Source: HyVt-337 sp964428895
GTDB lineage: Bacteria > Planctomycetota > Phycisphaerae > SM23-33
Assembly (NCBI GenBank): GCA_964428895.1
Contig: CAYRZU010000003.1
Coordinates: 1 to 64,000, forward strand
Length of the DNA: 64,000 nt
Direction: 5' to 3'
The position numbers and the translations under genes were made by a program. The notes under the pieces were generated by a model. It did not search any database. It was not told the DNA's origin and worked only from the letters and a program-made list of their open reading frames with translations. This document shows positions 1 to 7,596 of this stretch, in pieces. Every line of letters begins with the position of its first letter. Within the stretch, counting starts at the first letter, position 1.

Positions 1-60
1 AGAAGCGGCAACCTGACTCTCATTCACATTGGTACAGGAATCGGGGGCAGGTCAAAAGTA

Positions 61-855
61 TTGACAGTATGTGTGGCAGTGGTCGTGATGTTGGCGTTCG
101 TCAACCCGCTTCTAGCGGACCTTGAAGATGGCCTTGTGGCTCGGTGGGATTTTAGCAGCAACGCCTTCGATACGAGCGGCAATGGAAATCATGGTGATGT
201 GCAGGGAGGCGTTGCACCAACGGCGGACAGATTTGGCAATCCCGGTAGTGCGTATAGTTTTGACGGGACCAGTGGCTACATTGATGTCGCTTATGCCGAA
301 AGCTTGAATCCAACAGCGGCTATCACCATTACAGCATGGTTCAAAGCTGACTCATTTGCCCTGGGTAGTTACTCCTGGCCTCCGATTCTGGCGAAGTACG
401 GAAGCGGTCTCGGTGGGTACGACTTGGCAATACAAAAGGTCTACGAGGGTACCCCACGAATTGGATCAAGTGTTTGTACTACCGGGGAAGGGTGGCTTAC
501 TCTTCATGATTGGCCTCCCGCAGAGCCTGTTTCGGCCGGCATCTGGTACTTCACAGCCATGACATACGACGGGTCTGCTCTTACATCCTATTCGCGAGAA
601 AAGGATGAGACTTCGCTGATCGTCTTGTCGATGAGCGGTTCTGGCGGGCTGGTTACTTCCTCCTACGACCTGAATATTGGCCGTAGCCCGTATAACACTA
701 GCAGGTACTTCAATGGCGTTATAGACGACTTGCGGATTTATGATCGGGCCTTGAGCAGTACTGAAATTGAACAGATTGCCGCTCTTCCTGAACCTGCCAC
801 GCTCGCGATGCTCGGACTAGGCGGCTTGGCGATTCTCCGTCGCCGAAAGAAGTAG
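61..855 (+). CDS. LamG-like domain protein with PEP-CTERM sorting tail
   Basis: Secreted protein of 264 residues. A hydrophobic N-terminus (residues 1-19) reads as a signal peptide. Residues about 25-225 have the LamG/concanavalin-like jelly-roll pattern (WDFSSN and NGNHG near the start, FNGVIDDLRIYDRALS near the end). Residues 243-264 are a PEP-CTERM tail: PEP motif, Gly/Leu-rich helix, RRRKK basic end, which an exosortase would process. The start is uncertain. TTG at 61 is the first start-type codon seen, but the frame is open back to base 1, so the true start may lie outside the window; ATG 88 would shorten the signal peptide. It is probably surface-associated and perhaps glycan-binding; that role is inferred. 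Confidence 0.75.
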   Translation: MTVCVAVVVMLAFVNPLLADLEDGLVARWDFSSNAFDTSGNGNHGDVQGGVAPTADRFGNPGSAYSFDGTSGYIDVAYAESLNPTAAITITAWFKADSFALGSYSWPPILAKYGSGLGGYDLAIQKVYEGTPRIGSSVCTTGEGWLTLHDWPPAEPVSAGIWYFTAMTYDGSALTSYSREKDETSLIVLSMSGSGGLVTSSYDLNIGRSPYNTSRYFNGVIDDLRIYDRALSSTEIEQIAALPEPATLAMLGLGGLAILRRRKK

Positions 856-881
856 GTTCAAGCATCTATCGATGGCAGCGG

Positions 882-917
882 AGCGGGCGGCGATCATCCA
901 GGTCGCTGCCCGCTTTC
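882..917 (+). terminator. Intrinsic terminator after the LamG/PEP-CTERM gene
   Basis: Twelve-pair GC-rich stem (882-893 with 903-914, one G-U pair), nine-base loop, then a short T run. It lies 27 bases past the stop codon and would end transcription of the preceding gene. Confidence 0.6.
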
Positions 918-1059
918 ATGCGTGCTGGCGACAACGAAGATGTGACCCGCTTTGTGACCCGTTTTCAGTCACGACCTGTCACAACTAGACAACAAGTGGA
1001 CAGTTCCTCTCGTGCTACGGTGCTTGCCTAACTCGATACCGGGGAGTAGGTTGACCTCG

Positions 1060-1135
1060 ACTTCCGGCGGTCGGCTGGATCGCTTGATCTTGTCTCCGGA
1101 GCAAGAGGTTGCGCGTTCGAGTCGCGCCGGGCGTA
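1060..1135 (+). tRNA. tRNA-Arg(CCG)-like sequence, 3' half intact, 5' half degenerate
   Basis: The 3' half is canonical. The anticodon arm is CTTGT (1089-1093), loop CTCCGGA with anticodon CCG at 1096-1098, and GCAAG (1101-1105). A five-base variable loop follows. The T-arm is GCGCG-TTCGAGT-CGCGC (1111-1127), then the acceptor strand CGGGCGT (1128-1134) and discriminator A. No CCA is encoded. The 5' side is poor: 1060-1066 pairs with the acceptor strand with one mismatch and one wobble, the D-arm is only three pairs, and five bases instead of one join it to the anticodon stem. It may be a tRNA 3' fragment left at an integration site rather than a working tRNA. Confidence 0.45.
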
Positions 1136-1140
1136 TTAAC

Positions 1141-1181
1141 CAAAGTCACAACCCGGTAACGAGTTGTGGCTTTGTTCTTCT
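1141..1181 (+). terminator. Terminator-like hairpin after the tRNA relic
   Basis: 1141-1155 pairs with 1160-1174 (13 Watson-Crick pairs, one wobble, one mismatch) around a GTAA loop, followed by TTCTTCTT. It starts six bases after the tRNA-like discriminator base, so the tRNA 3' half and its terminator look like one transferred block. Confidence 0.6.
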
Positions 1182-1492
1182 TGGGGCGAGAAATGATGTG
1201 ACCCGTTTTCAGGGGAGATGTGACCCGTTTTTCGTTGGGATCGGCTCGGCAGGCTTTGACATCAGCGTTCCTTCAAAGGTCCCTACGTGCCCGTGAACTG
1301 AAGATTGTCATGCGCACTCTCGTCCATCTTGATACGGCAGAGATCGGAGGGACATTCGTCGAGGGCTAGGCAAGAGGCAAGCGGCCCCAATCAGCACTCC
1401 CCAAGAAATGGCCCTGTGCTAGCCATTAGGTCACAGAAGAGACTGGACGCGCCCTTCGCGATTTGCTCTAGTCCATTCTCTTGGGGCCACGC

Positions 1493-3142
1493 ATGTGGCT
1501 GAATCGACATGAAGGTCTCTACGACGGGATTGACCTTTTCATCTCCGGCAGCCGCAGCAACCTCAAGTACGAATACCACCTCACGGCCGGCGCCGACCCC
1601 GGGGACATCCTCGTCCGTTACGATGGCGCCGAGGACGTCTATATCGATGAGGCCGGCGCCTTGCACGTGGACCTCGGTGAGGGAGAGCTAATCGACGACG
1701 CGCCGATTAGCTATCAGGACATCGACGGTGTCCGCATGGCCGTCGACAGTGCCTTCACCATCGGTGCTGACGGCGCGGTCGGCTTCAACCTCGGCGCTTA
1801 CGACCCAACGGCCGGGCTGGTCATCGACCCCAGCGTGGGCTGGGGCGCCTACATCGGTGGCACGGGCGACGAGAACGCCTGGGCCGTCACGATGGACGCC
1901 TACAAGTGCGTCTACGCGGCGGGCGAGACCAACAGCGCCGGCTGGGTGGCCGGCGGATTCGATACCACCTACGGGGGCAGTACCGACGCCTTCGTCATCA
2001 AATACACCCGCAAGGGCACGCGCCTCTGGTCGACCTATCTGGGCGGGAGCGATCAGGACGTCGCCCGCGGCATCACCGTCAGCGACGCCGGACGCCTCTA
2101 TGTCGTTGGCTACACCGAGTCATCCGGGTGGACCTCCGGTGGCGTGGGCGATCACAGCTACAACACCGGCGGCGGAGACGGCTTCATTGTCAAGCTGCGA
2201 CGCACCGGTGGCCACCACTGGAGTTGCTACCTGGGTGGCCGCGCAGCCGACAAGGCCTACGGGGTCGCCTGCTCCGCCAATGAGGCCGTCCACGTCGCCG
2301 GTCACACCAACTCCGCCAATTGGATCACCAAGGGATGGGACACCACCTACGCCGGCGGCGGCCTTGATGATGGCTTCTACGCCCGCGTGTGGATCAACGG
2401 AAAGACGCTCCGCGGCAGCTACCTCGGTGGTATCGGCCGCGACGAAGCCAACGCCATCGCGGTTGACGGACGTGGCGACGTGCTGGTCGGCGGCACCACG
2501 ACATCGACCGGCTGGGTCAAGAAAGGAAAGGACACCAGCTACAACGGCGATGGCGACGGCTTCCTGACCAAGTTCGCCGCCGGCGGGCGCCACATCTGGT
2601 CACGCTACATCGGCGATGCGGATTCGGATTCCATAAGCGGCGTTGCCATCGGCGCCAACAACAAGATCTACGTCACCGGCATGACGTGGTCAGACTCCTG
2701 GGCGTCCGGCGGGTGGGACACCAGCCGCGGTGGCGAGAACGATGGCTTCGTCTACGCCATGAAGACCACGGGCCAGCACCTCTGGAGCACCTATCTCGGC
2801 GGATCTGCTGCTGACGCAGGCGCCGCCATCACCGCTGATTCCGCCGGCGACGTCTACGTTGTTGGTTACACGGAGTCACCCGGGTGGGCTGTCGGCGGAT
2901 GGGACACCTCCTACGCCGGAGACCTAGACGGCTTTGCGGCGCGTTTCACCGCCATGGGAACGCATCGCTGGAGTTCGTACCTGGGGGCCGGCGAGACCGA
3001 TTACGCCTACGGCGTCACGCCCGATACCTTCAATGGCGTTCACATCGTCGGCCAGACCGCAACCAGCGGCTGGTTGACCGGCGGGTTCGACACCGCGCTT
3101 GGTGGCGCGACGGACGGCTTCGCTCTCTGGGCGAGGCGCTGA
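1493..3142 (+). CDS. SBBP-repeat seven-bladed beta-propeller protein, apparently N-terminally truncated
   Basis: 549 residues from ATG 1493 (TTG 1481 is also in frame; a TAG at 1469 closes the frame). Residues about 1-115 match only the last part of the conserved domain that precedes SBBP repeats (YDGIDL, ADPGDI, VIDPSV). Then follow seven repeats of about 58 residues, each opening with a WSTYLGG-type motif and carrying VYVVGYT-like and GWDTSYGG-like segments, consistent with a closed seven-bladed propeller. No signal peptide, anchor or PEP-CTERM tail is present, although the family is normally exported. The missing N-terminus fits the broken junction upstream, so it may be a pseudogene. Propeller fold is confident; function is unknown. 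Confidence 0.75.
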   Translation: MWLNRHEGLYDGIDLFISGSRSNLKYEYHLTAGADPGDILVRYDGAEDVYIDEAGALHVDLGEGELIDDAPISYQDIDGVRMAVDSAFTIGADGAVGFNLGAYDPTAGLVIDPSVGWGAYIGGTGDENAWAVTMDAYKCVYAAGETNSAGWVAGGFDTTYGGSTDAFVIKYTRKGTRLWSTYLGGSDQDVARGITVSDAGRLYVVGYTESSGWTSGGVGDHSYNTGGGDGFIVKLRRTGGHHWSCYLGGRAADKAYGVACSANEAVHVAGHTNSANWITKGWDTTYAGGGLDDGFYARVWINGKTLRGSYLGGIGRDEANAIAVDGRGDVLVGGTTTSTGWVKKGKDTSYNGDGDGFLTKFAAGGRHIWSRYIGDADSDSISGVAIGANNKIYVTGMTWSDSWASGGWDTSRGGENDGFVYAMKTTGQHLWSTYLGGSAADAGAAITADSAGDVYVVGYTESPGWAVGGWDTSYAGDLDGFAARFTAMGTHRWSSYLGAGETDYAYGVTPDTFNGVHIVGQTATSGWLTGGFDTALGGATDGFALWARR

Positions 3143-3193
3143 CCTGTTACGGCCAGGCACGATCTGGCGAGCAAGCAGATCCTCCTTACCAGG

Positions 3194-4342
3194 TCAATAC
3201 CGCCCGTAGGTGCGGGCGGTTTCGATCATGGCGTGGAGGTTTTCGTCGGGGGTGTCTCGGCCGCACTGGTCCCCGGTGGCCAGGATGAACCGTCCGCCTT
3301 CGGCGGCGTCATCAATGGCGCGTTTGGAGGCGTCGATGACGTCCTGGACGGTCCCGCGGAGCATGACGTCGGTGGTGTGGAGATTTCCCTTGAGGATGAG
3401 CTTGTGGCCGAAGCGCTTCTTCAGATCGGCCAGGTCGCAATCGCCCATGGGCGGAACTTCGAGGGGGTCGATGATGGTCAGGTCGGTCTCGTTGGCGAGG
3501 ATTTCGACCAAGGCCGTCTCCGGGCCGCACGAGTGAACGTGGGTGGGGATGTTGGCTTCCTTGGCGAGCGCCGTCGCCCGCTGTACGGCCGGGAGGGCCA
3601 GCTTGCGGAACATCTCGACCGTCTGCCAGATCAGGGTGCCCGACCCGCCCACGCAGAGGAAGTCGGGCTTGTCGTCGAGGCCTAAGATGAACTCGAAACG
3701 TCGTTCGACCTCGGCCACCATCTCTTCGGCGGCGGCTTCGAACTTGGTGGGGTCCTCGTGGTAGTCGTAGACGCTCTGCTCGTCGCCGATCGCCAGCGTT
3801 GAGGCCAGGAACACGCCGACCAGGCCTTGATCTCCCATCATCTCCTTGACGCGTGACAGGCCGGCTGGGCCGTGATCGAAACGAGCGATCCCTTCGGCCG
3901 GCTCGAACGTTTTCGGCCCCGGGATTGGCGGCAGGCCGATGCGGGCCGGATCGATGCCGAAGTTGGGCGGATTGTCCACGTGGTAGCAGTTGACCGTCTT
4001 CGACCACACGCGTCGGCCGTTCTCGACCGTCGAGCGTTGGGCCACCAGCCGTTCGGGCGTGCGTTGGATGATGAACGTCTCCCACGCCAGTTCCGGAAAC
4101 CACTGGCGCCACGGGTATTCCAGGACGAAATAGCCGTCCATCACCGAGTCGATATCGAAATGCTTGGCGCAGTCGATGTAGGCCGACCAAATGGGCGGAT
4201 CGTTGTAGAGGTAGAGGTCCCAGAACGCCTTGCCCGTCAGCCGCGCCGGAATCATGTTCGAAAAGTCCGGCGCCACCGGCACGCAGTCGGGAATGTCTCC
4301 CCGAATGACCGTCAGCAATCGTTCGCGCGGCGTTATCGACAT
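3194..4342 (-). CDS. UroD-family protein, corrinoid methyltransferase type (MtaA/CmuA-like)
   Basis: 382 residues, TIM-barrel uroporphyrinogen-decarboxylase superfamily. It carries the metal-binding H-x-C motif (HVHSCG) and, near the C-terminus, a Cys in GDQCGRDTPDENL. This His-x-Cys...Cys pattern is that of MtaA/CmuA-type methyltransferases, which bind zinc and move methyl groups between corrinoid proteins and thiols, rather than of haem-pathway HemE. The start ATG lies three bases after the stop of the deacetylase gene, so the two are co-transcribed. No corrinoid-binding protein is encoded nearby, so the methyl donor and acceptor are unknown. Confidence 0.75.
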   Translation of the reverse strand: MSITPRERLLTVIRGDIPDCVPVAPDFSNMIPARLTGKAFWDLYLYNDPPIWSAYIDCAKHFDIDSVMDGYFVLEYPWRQWFPELAWETFIIQRTPERLVAQRSTVENGRRVWSKTVNCYHVDNPPNFGIDPARIGLPPIPGPKTFEPAEGIARFDHGPAGLSRVKEMMGDQGLVGVFLASTLAIGDEQSVYDYHEDPTKFEAAAEEMVAEVERRFEFILGLDDKPDFLCVGGSGTLIWQTVEMFRKLALPAVQRATALAKEANIPTHVHSCGPETALVEILANETDLTIIDPLEVPPMGDCDLADLKKRFGHKLILKGNLHTTDVMLRGTVQDVIDASKRAIDDAAEGGRFILATGDQCGRDTPDENLHAMIETARTYGRY

Positions 4343-4345
4343 CGC

Positions 4346-5194
4346 CTAACCCTCTCGCTGCGCGAGTCGCTCTTGATACAAGCCCTCGCAGGTTATGAAT
4401 CGCACGCCGGCGGATTTGGCGCGGCTCAGCACCGCCCGCAGCCATACGCCTTTGTGGGCCTCGAAGTCTTCGGGCGTTTCCGTGTCGTGATCGTGGGAGT
4501 TGACGGTCCACACGAGGTCATTGGCGATGACGTGGTCGACCGCCCACCGCAGATAGTCGGCGTAGTCCGGGCCGTGGGCGCGGTCGTCGAACCGCTCCCA
4601 GTAGAAGTCGTCCTGATAGCCCGTGACGGGGATTTCCATCAGGTCGGGGAAGCCTTGATCGGCATAGAAGAACGGCTGGACTTCGAACGGCGTGGGTTGG
4701 CAGTCCCGGAAATCGCGGGCGTAGGAGCGGACCCACTTGAGGCCAATCTCGTCGAGGATGCGTAAGATGTCGGGCCGGTCCAGTAGGCCGCGATAGGCCC
4801 CCCATGGGGCCGTCAGCCCGGGACAGGCCTCGCCGAAGAGCGTTTCGTAAAGCCGCTGGGCGCGGAGCACGTCCACCCGAATCGTTTCCAAGTCGCCGCC
4901 TTCGTTGAGCAGCGTGGGAGCTCCGTCGGTATGCGGGCAGGGCTTGCCGTCATCCGGCTGCATGTAGATGGTCTTGAGCAGCACGTGGGAATAGGTGTGC
5001 TGGCCGAGCGAGACCAGCGGATGTCGGCCGACGGCCTGGCAGGCGGCGCCGCAGAAGTCCATGGTCGTGCCGGTCAGAAACATCGTACACGGGATGTCCA
5101 ACTCCTCGTGCATGGCCGTGGCACCTTCGAAGAACCCCAGCGAGCTCTGGGAGGCGGTTTCCACGTCGTAACACACCAGAATCGCTCCGGGCAT
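4346..5194 (-). CDS. Polysaccharide deacetylase-family (NodB-like) protein
   Basis: 282 residues. The NodB fold is suggested by an opening strand ending in CYDVE, the H-x3-H metal motif in GQHTYSHVLLK, and a late NSHDHDTE segment. Members remove N- or O-acetyl groups from carbohydrates. No signal peptide is seen, so it probably acts on a cytoplasmic sugar substrate. It is the middle gene of a three-gene minus-strand set between the aminotransferase (18 bases upstream) and the UroD-like gene. Pairing with a sugar aminotransferase suggests modification of an amino sugar, which is inference. Confidence 0.75.
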   Translation of the reverse strand: MPGAILVCYDVETASQSSLGFFEGATAMHEELDIPCTMFLTGTTMDFCGAACQAVGRHPLVSLGQHTYSHVLLKTIYMQPDDGKPCPHTDGAPTLLNEGGDLETIRVDVLRAQRLYETLFGEACPGLTAPWGAYRGLLDRPDILRILDEIGLKWVRSYARDFRDCQPTPFEVQPFFYADQGFPDLMEIPVTGYQDDFYWERFDDRAHGPDYADYLRWAVDHVIANDLVWTVNSHDHDTETPEDFEAHKGVWLRAVLSRAKSAGVRFITCEGLYQERLAQREG

Positions 5195-5212
5195 GGCGAG
5201 TCCCTTCCGCGT

Positions 5213-6382
5213 CTAGGCGCCGGCCAGCTTCTTGGCCGCGGCGCGGACCTCGGCCATGGACAGGTCGTAGGGAACGATCAGGCTGACCGAACGGCCGAGG
5301 ACCTCCAAAGACGCTTTGCACATCGTCTTGGAGTAAGTGATGGTTCGTTTGGCGTGGACGCGGTAGGGATCGACCTTCCTGTGGAAAGCGCCGTTCTTGT
5401 TGAGGATGGGATCCCAGTTGTCGTACACGTGACGGCCGGTGAATCGCGGACAACTGGCCCAGAAGGGCGCGGAACTGGGGCATCGCTTCAGGAATGCGGC
5501 GGCGGCCTTGGGGCTTTCAAATAGCAACGGCACGGACGTGCCGCAGTCGCCGTCGATGTCGTTGCACGGGCTGAGTTGGAAGGCGGTGGCCTTGGCGAGT
5601 TCGGCCCGCATGACGGCCTGGCGGGCGCGGAGGCGCTTGAGGATGCCGTCGAGCCGGCCGAGTTGGGTCAGCAGGAACGCGCCGGTGATTTCCGAAACGC
5701 GGATGTTGTGCCCGGCGAAGAACGGCGTGCTGACCTTGTCGGCATGCTGGCGGAAGCAGCAGCCGCCGTCGTGGTAGACCAAGGCCTTGTCGTAGCCCGT
5801 CATATCGTTGGTGATCATGGCCCCGCCTTCGCCGGCGCCGATGATCTTGAACTGGTTGAAGCTGAAGCCCCCCGCCTCGCCGATGCTGCCCAGACGCTTG
5901 CCCCGATAACTGCCGCCGACGGCCTGGCAGGCGTCTTCAACGATCACGAGCTTGCGCTTCCGGGCGATGCGCTTCAGCGCGTTCATATCGCACGGCCGCC
6001 CGGTCATGTGAACGGGCATGATGGCGCGGGTGTAACGGTTGCAGTTGGCCTCGACGCTCTTGGGGCAAAGCGACAGGCTCTCGTCGATCTCGCCGATGAT
6101 CGGAATCGCCCCGACCGCCAGCACCGCCAGCGGCGTGGCGATGAAGGTGTAGGCCGGCACGATGACCTCGTCACCGGGCCCGACGCCCGCGGCGATCAGC
6201 GCGCAAATGAGCCCGCCGGTTCCGCTGGAGACCACCAGGCCGAACTTGCTCCCCATCCTTTCGGTAAAAGCGGTCTCGAATCGGTCGCACCAGCCGCCCT
6301 CTCCGCCGCGATAGCGAAAGAGCTGGCCCTCTTTGAGGACCTTGGTGACCGCGGCAATTTCCTTGGTGCCCAGTTCGTACAT
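5213..6382 (-). CDS. DegT/DnrJ/EryC1-type PLP-dependent sugar aminotransferase
   Basis: 389 residues, the usual length for the family. It shows the cofactor phosphate site (SSGTGG), the conserved VIVPAYTFIATPLAV strand, the EDACQAVGG segment whose Asp contacts the PLP ring, and the PLP lysine in FNQFKIIGAGEGG. Such enzymes transfer amino groups to nucleotide-linked keto-sugars or cyclitols. First gene of the minus-strand trio; its promoter must lie in the 192-base divergent gap shared with the prenyltransferase gene. Confidence 0.85.
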   Translation of the reverse strand: MYELGTKEIAAVTKVLKEGQLFRYRGGEGGWCDRFETAFTERMGSKFGLVVSSGTGGLICALIAAGVGPGDEVIVPAYTFIATPLAVLAVGAIPIIGEIDESLSLCPKSVEANCNRYTRAIMPVHMTGRPCDMNALKRIARKRKLVIVEDACQAVGGSYRGKRLGSIGEAGGFSFNQFKIIGAGEGGAMITNDMTGYDKALVYHDGGCCFRQHADKVSTPFFAGHNIRVSEITGAFLLTQLGRLDGILKRLRARQAVMRAELAKATAFQLSPCNDIDGDCGTSVPLLFESPKAAAAFLKRCPSSAPFWASCPRFTGRHVYDNWDPILNKNGAFHRKVDPYRVHAKRTITYSKTMCKASLEVLGRSVSLIVPYDLSMAEVRAAAKKLAGA

Positions 6383-6574
6383 GGTTGCGCCTTCCTGAAG
6401 TTCGGATCGTGAGGGCTTCGATGGACGCCAATCGTGTCAGAGCGGGCCGGCCCGGTCAAGCCTTCTGGGCGAATGGGCGTGGCGTCGGGGGCTCGGGGCC
6501 GATACGATCTGGCGAATCCGCCGCAAATCGCCGATGGTGTATGGTAGAACGACCACGCGATTCGGCGAACGCCT
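6383..6574. promoter_or_regulatory. Divergent intergenic region between two operons
   Basis: This gap separates the minus-strand aminotransferase and the plus-strand UbiA-family gene and should hold a promoter for each. I could not find a -35/-10 pair good enough to name; TATGGT at 6540-6545 is a possible -10 without a fitting -35. Confidence 0.35.
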
Positions 6575-7573
6575 ATGACCGACACACCGACTGCCCAACC
6601 CGCTCCGACCCGCCGCGGCCTGGCCGCCCTGCTCGAGGCGATGCGGCCCCACCACTGGGTCAAGAACGCCTTTGTGCTGGCGCCGATTCTGTTTTCCGGC
6701 AAGTTCGCCGACCCGCAGGCGTGGTGTCACGGGCTGATCACCTTTGCGGCGTTCTGCCTAGCCAGCAGCAGCGTGTATCTGATCAACGACCTGTGCGACC
6801 GCCAGGCCGACCAGGCCCACCCCGACAAACGCCATCGCGCGGTGGCGTCAGGGCGACTGGCGATGGGAGGGGCCCTGGTTGGCGCCATCGTGCTGACCTT
6901 GGCGGCAGCGGGATTGGTGGTGCTTGTCGCCAAGCTCAATGCCGAGCCCGATTCCGACGTTCTGCCGATCAGCGTAGTCGCCTGGACGGCCGGCTATCTG
7001 GTACTGAACCTACTCTACTCGTGCTGGTTGAAGCAGAAGGTGATTCTCGACGTGCTGATCATCGCCTTGGGCTTTGTCCTCCGCGCGACGGCCGGGGCCG
7101 CGGCGATCATGGTCCCCATCAGCCCGTGGCTGGTGGTGTGCACGTTCACGTTCTGCCTGTTCATCGCTATCGCCAAGCGGCGATCCGAGGTGATCGGCCT
7201 GTCGGCAAACGTGGCCGCCGCCGCTCGCCGGACCAGCCGCGGCTACGACGCCGCCACCATCGAACACATGCTGACGGTCTCCACGGCTGTCGCGGTGATG
7301 ACCTATTGCGTGTACTGCCTGGCCCCCGGCACGGTCGACCGGGTGGGCTCGGCCCACATGGTCTGGACGATCCCGCTGATGGTGTACGGCATGTTTCGCT
7401 ACTACCTACTCAGCCGCCGCGCCGGTTCGGGCGATCCGGTCCGGGTGGTGCTACGTGACCGCGTGCTGTGGCTGGTGGTCGCGATGTACCTGGTGCTGAC
7501 CGGCCTGATCATCCGCTACGGCAGTCACGAGACTCTCAGAGACATCCTCACCACCGACGTCGGCCCCAACTAG
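6575..7573 (+). CDS. UbiA-family prenyltransferase, decaprenyl-phosphate phosphoribosyltransferase type
   Basis: 332 residues, polytopic membrane protein. The first aspartate-rich motif is at residues about 71-93 (NDLCDRQAD followed by HPDKRHRAVASG), the form typical of DPPR synthases, which move phosphoribose onto polyprenyl phosphate; the opening RPHHWVKN is also typical. About eight hydrophobic segments follow. DPPR synthases feed arabinan and other furanose glycans in actinobacteria; homologues elsewhere are mostly uncharacterised. It lies 23 bases ahead of a flippase-like membrane protein, which suggests a polyprenyl-linked sugar pathway. Confidence 0.8.
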   Translation: MTDTPTAQPAPTRRGLAALLEAMRPHHWVKNAFVLAPILFSGKFADPQAWCHGLITFAAFCLASSSVYLINDLCDRQADQAHPDKRHRAVASGRLAMGGALVGAIVLTLAAAGLVVLVAKLNAEPDSDVLPISVVAWTAGYLVLNLLYSCWLKQKVILDVLIIALGFVLRATAGAAAIMVPISPWLVVCTFTFCLFIAIAKRRSEVIGLSANVAAAARRTSRGYDAATIEHMLTVSTAVAVMTYCVYCLAPGTVDRVGSAHMVWTIPLMVYGMFRYYLLSRRAGSGDPVRVVLRDRVLWLVVAMYLVLTGLIIRYGSHETLRDILTTDVGPN

Positions 7574-7596
7574 CCGCTCCCGAGGCCCGCAAACCA

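Larger units (their letters stand above)
941..1232 (+). repeat. Four direct TGTGACCCG repeats flanking the tRNA relic
   Basis: TGTGACCCG occurs at 941-949, 953-961, 1197-1205 and 1219-1227. The second and third copies extend to TGTGACCCGTTTTCAG (953-968 and 1197-1212), and the fourth continues as GTTTTT. Two copies lie left and two lie right of the tRNA-like sequence. They may be ends of a lost insertion element or recombinase sites; which is unknown. Confidence 0.6.
918..1480. other. Non-coding junction with repeats and a tRNA relic
   Basis: I see no convincing gene in this stretch. It contains four TGTGACCCG repeats, a tRNA-Arg-like 3' half with a downstream hairpin, and then about 240 bases (1240-1480) of lower-GC sequence without recognisable coding or RNA structure. 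The next gene starts inside what should be its conserved N-terminal domain. Together these suggest a recombination or integration scar. Confidence 0.5.

Noticed and set aside
61..66. TTGACA at the first gene as a -35 box
   Set aside because: No -10 follows at proper spacing, and the sequence is better explained as the start of the signal peptide coding region.
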